Source: Hysterangium stoloniferum (Eukaryota > Basidiomycota > Agaricomycetes > Hysterangiales > Hysterangiaceae). Taken from it: 64,000 nt of DNA. Both the position numbers and the translations under genes were made by a program. The stretch spans positions 310,001 through 374,000 of the forward strand of contig WHVD01000051.1 of NCBI GenBank assembly GCA_015178975.1, in the 5' to 3' direction. This document shows positions 46,580 to 56,900 of the stretch, one piece after another. The notes beneath the pieces are model-generated. The model saw only the letters and a list, made by a program, of their open reading frames with translations, was not told the DNA's origin and did no database searches. Each line of letters begins with the position of its first letter. Within the stretch, counting starts at the first letter, position 1.

Positions 46580-48662
46580 CTATAGTGATTAAGTCCCCTT
46601 AACTCCGATATTTTAAGCCTTTTGGTGTTAAAATTCGCCAACCGCTTAAAATTGGGATAGTGCAGGATAGTGTAGGATCATTCCTCAGACACTGCCGTGA
46701 ACGCACTCAAATGCCTACTCTAACCCCTTCGTCGTGTCCTAAACACCATTGGGTCATGCTTGTTTTTCACTGAACAAAAAAAAAATTGAATGAATGAATA
46801 GATTTATTTAAGATGGCACAATTATTCTCTTGAATTTCTTTTAGATCATTTTGACAAAATCGGCACTGTAATTTTTTAATGCATAGAAAGTAAAAAATAG
46901 TCATCAGATAGATCATCTGCCTAAACTACTTTGTGACAGTTTCCCAATCTCATTCCGAGTTGAATGCAAAGCCTAGAAATGTAAATATTTAATCCTCAGC
47001 AGCCATTTCTCTTGTAGAATTAAATTCATACACAGGCCACTGTTCTTAGACGGTTCTTAAATTTATTCAAATCTTACAATGGATGAGACTCATATAGTTG
47101 ACTACATCACCAGTTTCACTGGAAATAATTTTGAATTTAATTCATCTTTCATGTAGCATTTATCATACATATAGTCATACGAAATGGGACAGCTTATATT
47201 CTTCGACATGCGCTTAAGGCAATAGACCATTTGATGAAACTTATTTGGTATGTTGGGCCTGTATTGCACTTCAAATATTATAGAAAATGGATAGTTGGCT
47301 TTTTAATAGTAAAGAAAAGGTCTAGCAGCCATCTTTGTACTATAAAATCACCTGGTTTGTTGATGCGAGCCCTTAAAATTCGTTAAAATTTGTTAAAATT
47401 TGCCTTAAAATTAAGCTCGGTTAACTTAATTAGGCCTTGTAGGTCACTTAATTGCGACTTATGTTTAAAATCCAACCTAAAAAATTATGTGTAGCTTATA
47501 TTGACTGTTATTCATTCTCTTCACATACAACAGAACTTTTTCAGTGGGTTTTATTGCATTCAGGGCTGCTGGATGACGGGTCTTGCAATTATATTATGGG
47601 TGAAAGTGACTATCATGTGGTTTGTTATGAAACCAACACACTTGCCAACTCCATAATGTCCTATTATTAATTATACATATACCATTATAACAAAAAATAT
47701 ATTATTCCCTTCAGTGCGAAAAGGTAATCAAGTAAACTACACTCGAGCCTATGAATGAAAAGTATGTTTGATTATGTAAGCAACTTTGACTAGGAGCTTT
47801 GTTTTAGCTCACTGTTTTGCAGTTGCCTTCTAGGCTTATGGGAGGAACCTATGTAACAGGAGGAGTAGAGCGGTGAGGGGAAGTGTTGAGCATGAAGACA
47901 CTGCACACATGAGCCCATTTGTTTAGGTTTGGTATGTATTCGTGTCTGTCCATGCTTCAGCATACTCATCACGTCTGATCATATCCGCCATCCTTCGACA
48001 TCTCTTTCAACTTTTTACCTCTTCACTTTGGCATGTAATCATGTCTGCTTCATTGGTTTCCCAGCTCTTCTCAGTGAAGATCGATACTATTGAGTTGAAA
48101 AGGACAGATAACGGCATGGAGAACGGGATGCTAAGAGTATGTGTCTCTTTTGTGAAACCAGTAGGTGCGCATCTTTGTACCCTTCATCAATCTACTAATG
48201 TAGGCCCTTGTTCTTAGGTCTCTCAAAGCAGCGCAATGTTGGACGAAACTCTATTTCAAATCTTGATTTCAACTCTGTGAGCATTTCTGAGTTTCATATT
48301 TATATTGTTATACTAGGTTGCAGTGTCTCAGGAACATTTGAAGCCAAAAATCTGACATATGACTAGCTAGTGTCATATCTTGTAAGATCGGTCCCAACTC
48401 GAAGACGGGGGAGTTTACTTGTTTGTCATTGTAGATTAAAGAGAAGATCTGGAATATGCCGAGGGATTTCTTCATTGAATGTTGCTCCTCAGAGAAGAAA
48501 TGGAAAGTCTTCCAGGATGTCCTAGAGCACGAAAATCCACATATCAACTATGTGCCAAGCTACAGAGTCAATGAATTTTTCCATTGGAGGGATACATTAT
48601 AGAAGTCACACACAAAAAACCACCAAGAGGTCCTCGGTCTTTCAATAGATATCAAGACATGG
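46580..48662. other. AT-rich region without recognised genes
   Basis: Short open frames only. A small tandem 'gttaaaatt' motif occurs at about 47380-47400. Confidence 0.45.
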
Positions 48663-48885
48663 CGACTTACAATGCGATGTCTGAGTCATTGCCTTGGGTT
48701 GACTTACGATGCGATGCCGGAGTCGTTGCCTTGGGTCGACTTACAATGTGATGCCCGAGTCGTTGCCTTGGGTCGACTTACGATGCGATGCCCGAGTCAT
48801 TGCCTTGGGTTGACTTATGATGCGATGCCCGAGTCGTTGCCTTGGGTTGACTTACGATGCGATGCCCAAGTCATTGCCTTGGGTC
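48663..48885. repeat. minisatellite, 37-bp unit, six copies
   Basis: Six head-to-tail units begin GACTTACGATGCGATG and contain GAGTCGTTGCCTTGGGT. Variation between units is almost entirely C/T or G/A at CpG sites (acgatg/acaatg, gtcg/gtca, cccgag/cccaag). 37 is not a multiple of three, so the open frame crossing it (48672-48977) is unlikely to be coding. Confidence 0.95.
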
Positions 48886-49659
48886 CACGTATACAGATAA
48901 ATGATAACATGTTCAATGGGCTGCAGTCGAAACCGGCAACACTGATAACAACTGTGAGCACAAACATTAATTTATAAGTGTAAGTCATTTCACGCTCACA
49001 TTGTTCCAGTCAAAGCCGTCTACAAGTGGGTATCCCAAAAAATTCATCGCCATGATAGAAGAAATAGACACATGCCAAATGTACACATTTGATGCACCAC
49101 ACTGGAGAGCTTAGTGAATACTTTGTGTGTCACTCTGCACTGACATCTTACCCTCACCTCTGAGCGCATTTTTACTTTTGTGTCCACAGGATGTTCAAGT
49201 TGCACAGCTATGGATGGTTCTGTTTCACCATCCTGCCGTTGAGTAAAAGCTATTCATTTACTTTGCCATCTCGTTTTCTCCACGTGGGGTTCCCCATTCA
49301 ACGTGCTTCGTGCAAGTGTGAAATTCGCCAGTCTTGATAATCGGAATTGTGGATCAGCAATCGCAGTTGGCAGTGATAGGACAAATGGTGGGCAAGCAAT
49401 TTCGGCTCTAAATGCCTGTGTGCAAAAAAATTCCTTTGTAACGTGAGTCACACCTATATATCTCGCCTCTGTCAATAATAGTGCAATGAAAAGTTTCTTT
49501 TTCAAATTCCAGGAAATTGTGCCTCTATCCATGTTGAAAAAATTACTGGATGTCGAATATTGATGCTCTTGCGAGCTCCAATCTATGTCCATGAAGACTT
49601 CGATACCATAAGTGGCTTAAATCCATGTGAGTTTTTGTGGCTAGTGTGACTTAGTTGTC

Positions 49660-50006
49660 TGCTTACCAGGGTTGTGGTTTCTTGGCTGCATTCGCCGCAG
49701 TTACAGATGTAGGTAGTCACTTTCACCACAAGACAATTCCAAACGTCGCCTTTCTCAAGCTAGCCGTGTATCTTGTACTTTGCAGGGCGATATTCCCCTC
49801 GTCGTCAGCGCTGACAGCACCGACATCATCGTGACACTCATTCATTTGAAGAAAGAAGTCAAGACAAGCATTGGCAAGGCGTTAAAACTTACCATCTCCG
49901 GAGCCGCTGAGGCACATTTGTTAGCAGCTGAGTTGGGAGCCACTGATGTTGGCATTATTTTGTCACCTGTTAGGCTGTTCCCTTCGAAATGGCAGCAATG
50001 AAGGAT
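49660..50006 (+). pseudogene. amidohydrolase-family relic
   Basis: The segment at 49787-50006 reads GDIPLVVSADSTDIIVTLIH, GKALKLTISGAAEAHLLAAE and ILSPVRLFPSKWQQ. This matches the C-terminal part of secreted fungal amidohydrolase-related proteins, which continue W-x-Q-R-R-I. Here the first Arg codon is TGA (49999-50001), consistent with CGA to TGA, followed by AGG AT and a GTGAGT donor. A preceding exon piece (FAAVTD, about 49690-49710) ends at a GTAGGT donor. The rest of the gene is not recognisable. Confidence 0.55.
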
Positions 50007-50981
50007 GTGAGTACTGGTGTGTTCTGTGCGCAACCTTACAAGCTACTAAATCGATGTACACCCTTTAGTCATCCCGCTCATTAGGCCCATCGTACGGTAT
50101 GTTCACAATATTTTACCTTATAGTGCTGTCTTACATCTGCCCATGAAACTCATTCTGACCCACACGAGTCCTAATTGGCATCTCCTTCTATGTGGTAACC
50201 AAATAATTGCATTGACTCTGATACTGATAGTTAGATCTTCCAAGCCTGAATCCGTGTGTTCCACAGTGCGCAGCCTCAACATCATCTACCTGCTCGCTTC
50301 TCTTCTTCCACATTGTGACATAATGTACAGCTCGAGCAATCACCACTCCATCAGTTACCTGCCCAAGTGTTTAGATTTGACCTCACATCCCTTCCTTTGT
50401 GTGGTTGCCACACCTTCCGCTCATGCAGTGGCACTTGACGCTGGGTCAGCAAATCAACCCTTGTTTTCTTTTCCAGTGTTGTTAGCATTGACAACATTGA
50501 ACAACAGCGATACGACTCACAATAGCATTCACTATAAAATTTAGGCCCAACTGATGGTACGTTAACCCAATTTCTCATCCATGCAGCTACTAATTTGTCA
50601 AGTACACGAAATGAACCCAGTGTCAGTTTGTATTTCTGCTGTGGAGTGCTGTTAAACCTCCAATACACAATATCCTGGTTGATGCCTATTGGAAGCGGAA
50701 AAGGATAATCAAGATGCAAACCTCGATATGCCCCCTATGGCAAAGCAAGGATACATACTGCAATTTTTAGTACCGATTATAGGATTTACAGAGTCCTTAA
50801 TTTATGGTGAGGTTGGTTTTTGGGCATCGGAAGTTCATCTGTGGGTTAAAATATCATTGTTTTTTTTTGTTGTCTACCCAATGTATATATTTGACAATAC
50901 TACTCAATGCAGTACACAGGAGTAAATTTTAAATTGCACATTCAAATATTCTGAGTAAATTTTTTATCAAAGCATTCTACA
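50007..50981. other. spacer before the recombinase gene
   Basis: No convincing gene was recognised. Short frames on both strands do not resemble known families. Confidence 0.4.
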
Positions 50982-53900
50982 ATGACTAGCTGCTCAGCAC
51001 CACAACGAAAGTACTGTAGAACAAATGTCAAAGGCAGCTCTGTGGCCAATACTGAACAACTCAAACAAGCCTCGAAAAGAAAGCATGGTATGGCGAGTAA
51101 TAGTTCTAATGGCTATGGGGGATATATCTGGCGTGGAAAGGAATGGTTGAAGGGATTGGTGGAAGGCTCTAAATTGGAAAGCACATTAGAGAATCCAAGA
51201 GGTTGTCCTGACAGCCTGGAAGGGGTGAAGTGGACTATGGCAGATTTGGCTCATGCATTTGATATCAAACCAAATCGAGCATCCCCATGGGCACTGGCAA
51301 GTTTTATTAGCTGGAAGTGCTTCGAAAATAATCTGGGGAAGTCAACGGCAGATGGTGCCCATGCTACATTCAAGAAATATTGGGATAATTCGTAAGCTTA
51401 ACCATTTGTTATTTCCAGACTGCTCACTAATAGAATGCTGATCTGTTAAGAACTAGAAACTGACTAATATCGGTGGCCGACAGGGACCGATCGGAAGGAC
51501 TTGGCTTCAGCTTATGTGCTGCGCCCTCGCAAATATCCGTAGGATGTCCTTAAATTTCGGGCGGGCGAAGACTAATCCTAGTGAGTACCTTTCGGCGTGA
51601 TACCGATCGGAATCGAAGGACAAGTTGAGCGTCGGGCCAAGGGGGTCGGGGCCGGGAGTGGGCGAGCGCACGCGAAGGCGGATGGGGGGATTCTTAGTAT
51701 GAGACTGATACAGGTGTATGAGGGTATTCTGAGTCGATATTCTGATTGCCTAGTAACTACAATTACAGCGGGTTCATATACAAGTAACAGGCGTCTGGAA
51801 AATACTAATGGGGAGAAGGGCGGAACACGGTATTAACAATAAGCTTGACTAGGAACGGGAAGTTTATGATTAGTTCGGAGGCCGATGATAACCGAGAGTG
51901 GGATTACGGTAAAAGGAAATGGTTCGAGGACTACAAATATAGATAGACATATGCGAAACATAAGATTGAACGGATCAACATAATAAAGGGGACGTATCAA
52001 AGTTTGACCAGACAATACGAGTTATTTGACGTGGGCGTAAATGGAGTTTGATCTTCGTGAAACATTCGTCAGCTTCGGGGCCGATGGTTTCCGAGAGGAT
52101 GACTTGAAACGTTGACAAGTGGCGATAACCTCGGGGCCGATAGGGTTGCGACACGGTCGTAACAGTATCTCCCCTTTTGGCCGAAATCCCAAGGAGGCCG
52201 AAAATCTAGATCCCGTACGTAAAAACTTGTCGGGTACGGCTGGGTGTGTCAAACATCATGTGACTCGGCAAAAGTTTGCATATAAAAGTTTGAGAGTTCC
52301 TGGCGCTTGAAATTCCACTTCCCTTCCTTTAACCACCATGACCATAGGCTCGGGGTCAAAGCCCTTCCCGGTTAGGTTAACAGTTGCACCCATGTCGGCG
52401 CTGAGTGGTACGGCGAACGCGAAGGAGCGTCGGCGTATACTCGAGCAGAAGAAAAAGGCGCGTGAAGAGGAGGAGCAGAAAGAGAAGGAGGAGTTGGCGG
52501 CCATCGAGGCCGAGGAAAAGAAACAGGCGGCAGAAGAGGCCGCGCGCAAGCACTGGGAAGCAGTGCTTGCAAAGAACAAGCAGCAGGAGGCCGATCGGGC
52601 GCGGGAGGAGGCGGCGAAAAAGAAGCGGGAGGGAAAAGTGAGTCGGCTCTGGTGTCTTTTGCGAACCTTACTGACAATATCTGTTAGCGCAAGGCTGCAA
52701 CGCCTTCGGAGTCCGATGACGAAGAGGGAGAGGAGGACGAGGAGGATGCACCGGGGCCGTCGAGCCCCAAGGTGGGTTCGGTTTCCTAAAAAAAACTTCC
52801 TAAATAATTTTTTTCTATAGAAACAAAAGCAGGCCCCCAAGGCGGGGCCCGAAAATGACCCCAAGTGCAATCGGTGCACGAAACGGGGTCGAACCTGTCA
52901 TCCCCGGACCAATGGTCGGGGCCGCACTTGTCAAGAGTGCGCTGATCAGAAGCTTGGGTGTGTTTTCCCGGGGGCTGATGGCTCATTCCAGGAGTGACAG
53001 GCCGATGCTCTAGAAGAGCAAAACCGCCTCATGCGGACCTACTTCTCGGAGACGAGTCGGTACCGATATGAGATGTTGCGACAACAAGGGCTCATAACTG
53101 AGCAATTGCGACTCTTGGGCGTCGGGCTGGAGAAACAAACCAGTGTTATCGAGTCTCTCGGTGGTCAACTTGAGCAGTATTTGGAAGTCTCGAGTTGCGG
53201 TGGGCATGAAATTGGGGTTTCGGAGAAGGTCGGTGGTGTGGTATCGGTGGCTGTCGGTGCGGAGGAGGGTTCGGAGGTCGGAGAGGAGGGAGAAGTTGTA
53301 GAGGGAGAAACTTAGATAGTGAAATATATCGGTTTTTCTTTTTAAACAAACAAATCATAGCGTGAAAACATAAGGCATAGTCAGAAAAAGGTCGGGTACC
53401 GCGTGATAGACTTATAAGGAATTGAGAGGACCGGGTTTGTTCGGATAAGCTTGGTGAAACCCTAAAACGATTTCTGAGGCATTACCGAGCTCTGTAGCTA
53501 GGATCCATGAAGTTTCTTCATCTGTACCTTCATAGCCAGCCCATTTGACCAAATAAAGTAATTTGCATGAGCGTCGGCGATTGTCGATTTTTGAGTCTAG
53601 GATTTCTGATATCTCGAATTCGGGTTCCCCATCAATAATCACGGGTGGAGGTGGTGGCTGTATGCGATCCGGTATATTGTTAGGAACACAAGGTTCTAAC
53701 ATAGATACATGAAATACCGGGTGCACTGCACGCATGTTGTCGGGGAGCCGAAGCGTCCATGAAAGCGTGCCGGCTTGTGCTATAACTTCAAAAGGACCTA
53801 AATATTTTTCAGAGAGCTTCTTAGAAGGTCTAGTAGTTCGGAAAAACTCGGCTTTAACGAATACTCGGTCTCCGATCTTGAAATCAGGAGGTGGAAGTCG

Positions 53901-56900
53901 GTTTTTATCCGCAGACCGTTGGTATCATTCTTGAGCCATTGCGATAGTTTTACGAAGTTCTTGATGTAGCTCGTTGAGGTTTGTAACAAAGTCTTGAGCA
54001 CGGGCAGATGCGAGATCGCGTTCCGGGTGGATTGCGATGTTGGGGTTGTAGCCTTTATTTGCGAAGAAAGGCGAAATTCCAGTAGTGGCATTCGGTGCGT
54101 TGTTGTATGCGAATTCGGCCAGCAGTAGTAGTGATTTCCAATTGTCTTGTTGATAGTTGCAATAGACACGGATGTATTGCTCCAAGGTTTGATTCATGCA
54201 TTCGGTTTGTCCATCGCCTTCCGGGTGATAGCCCGAAGTGAAATGTAACTTCATGTCTAGTGCTTTTCCGAGTGACCTAAAGAAGTGAGAGACAAACTCG
54301 GATCCGCGATCGGATGTGACATGCGACGGAACGCCATGCTTGGAGAATACGTGGGTAACGAATAATTCAGCTAACTGTACAGATGTTATCGTGTCATATG
54401 TTGGAATGAAAATACTTTGCTTTGAGAGCCGATCCACAACAACTAGGATTGCTGTGTGACCTTCGGATGCCAGTAGGTGCTCGATAAAATCCATAGAAAT
54501 CGAGTTCCAAGGTTTTTCCGGTATCGGTAATTGTTTGAGTAGGCCATATGGTTTGTGTCGCTGTGATTTAGAGCATAAACACGTAGTACAGGATTTACAA
54601 TAGTGCTTAACAAAATCTCGGATGCCGGGCCATGTATATCCTCTTCTAATGAGTGAGAGGGTCTTATTGAGGCCGAAATGTCCTGAGATTGGGTGGTCGT
54701 GCTTATGTTGTAGGATTCGCAGCCGAAGGGTGTCGGAATCCGGTACATAAATGCGATTGTCAAGTCGAATGAAACCTTGTGAGTCTAATGACCATTGGGG
54801 CTGATCGGGGTCGGACGGGTTATCGAGGTGTGCTTTGGTGACTGGGTCTAATGGAATTGCCGATAGTATATCTTGATGTAACTTTTCGGTATCCATAAGG
54901 ATAACACTTCGCAAGACTGGATGAATGAGGTAAGTGGCTCGGATAGATGCGGACAGTTGTTCCGATGAAAACATAGGTTTGAAATTATGCAGATTAACTG
55001 TGGCGTAGTCGCTACTCCCCTCTTTAGGATAGACGTCCCATCGTCTAGTCATAGCGTCGGGTTTTCCACCAAGGCGGCCGGGACGGAAGCGAATTACCAT
55101 GTTGAAAGCGGAGAGGTATTCGGACCATCGAGCTTGTTGACGGGTGAGAAGTTTTGTGGTTGAAAAGTAAACTAAATTTTTGTGGTCTGTAATAACATCT
55201 ACCGGGTGGGCCGAGCCCTCCAAATAATGTCGCCATGTCTTGAAAGCTTCAAAGATTGCGAGTAATTCCTTATCGTGAACGTCGTAGTTGAGTTCGGGCG
55301 CCGAAAATGTGTGAGACAGAAAAGCTACTGGGTGTACTTCACCATCGGTGTCCAGAATGGACAATATCGCGGCAAGCGCATAGTCCGAAGCATCAGTTTC
55401 CACGATGAGTTGAACGTCGGGTTTCCAGTGCGACAAAATAGGGGCGGATGTAAACGCACTTTTCAATTCCTGGAATGCCGATCGGCATTCGTCGGAGAAA
55501 TTCCACGGGGTGTCTTTGCGAGTAAGACGAGTGAGCGGAACGGTAATTTTTGAGTAATTGTGAATGAAACGGCGATAAAAATTGGCGAAGCCTAAAAAGG
55601 ACTGAATATCTTTAACCTTTCGGGGTTCCGGCCAATCTTGAATGACTTGAATTTTAGCGTCGTCCATGCGGAGACCGTCGGGTCCCATCATGAAGCCTAA
55701 GTATTCAACCGTGTCGACATCAAAAGAACATTTTTTACCATTCGCAAAAAGACCATGTTTTCGGAGTCTTCGGAGGACTTCACGGACGTGTTCATCATGA
55801 AGTGTAGGGTCTTCGGAGAAGATGAGGATGTCGTCTAGGTACACAATGACAAAGACGTCAAGGAGGTCGGAAAAGACGTCGTTGATAAAACGTTGAAAGA
55901 CCGACGGAGCGTTGGTGAGGCCGAAAGGCATCACTAACCATTCAAAGGAACCATAGCGAGTGCGAAAAGCTGTTTTCCATTCGTCGCCTTCGGCGATCCG
56001 AACCAAATGATAGGCGTGTTTGAGATCTATCTTTGTATAAATTCGGGCCTTCCGAGGGGCGTCGAGTAAATCGGAGATTAATGGTAATGGGTACTTGTCT
56101 TTTCGAGTAATCGCGTTTAGTCCTCGAAAGTCAACGCAAAGTCGAAGGGAACCGTCTTTTTTCCGAACGAATAGGACAGGGGCTCCATAGGGAGACTTTG
56201 AGGGTCGGATAAAACCTATAGCCAAATGTTCATCCAAGAAATCTCGGATAGCCGATAATTCGGACTGCGAGAGAGGATAAACTGGGCCTAGGGGCGGATG
56301 TGAACCATCTTCAATATCAATTTTCAAATTGTAAGGCCTGTGAGGGGCGAGTCGATCGGCTTTTTGTTTACTGAAGACATCTGCAAATTCATGGTATTTT
56401 TTTAGGAACACCTTCTAAATCTGCGATCGGTTCGGTCACCGGGGATGCAAAGCGACCGGTGACTTTGTCAACTTTAAGATTGACTGTAAATGCTCGGGAG
56501 CCGTCCAACTTGATGGCTCTCATAAAAGCTGCGGCGTTTATTAGAGAGATGGGCGGCGGAGAGCTCGGATTTGCCACGGGGGCCGGAGGTGCTGTAGAAG
56601 CCATATTTGCCGAAACAGGTGGAAACGGACCAGTCGTATCGGGTGCCGACGGGGTTTGGAAATGGATACTGCCCAATACCCAATCAATCAACGGATTATA
56701 GCGGGTGAGCCAGTTATGTCCTAGAACCACGGAGCAGCTCGAGTCCAACTGTGTTACAAAAAACGTAACTGTCTGAAAGGTTCCACATGGGAACCGAAGT
56801 CGGAGTTCGCAGGCTTGCGAGATTACGGAGTTTGAGGTACCATCAAAAAGTCGGAGCGGAATCGGATCTATTGCATAAGTTTTCAACTGTTTTTTTTGGG

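Noticed and set aside
48672-48977. 101-codon frame with a repeating peptide over the 37-bp repeat
   Set aside because: The unit is not a multiple of three, so the peptide changes register each copy. The open frame is most likely accidental.
52256-52879. Minus-strand open frame of 207 codons in the gag-pol strand, which could look like an envelope or accessory gene
   Set aside because: It is the mirror of the Lys/Glu/Ala-rich antisense gene, giving artificial Ser/Phe/Leu-rich protein. It lacks introns or motifs, while the plus-strand frame is coherent across two introns and contains a cysteine cluster.
52995-52997. TGA recoding (selenocysteine or readthrough) as an explanation for the internal stops
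   Set aside because: The stops fall at different functional places in three genes, each fits CGA to TGA, and the LTR differences show the same mutation class. Decay is simpler.
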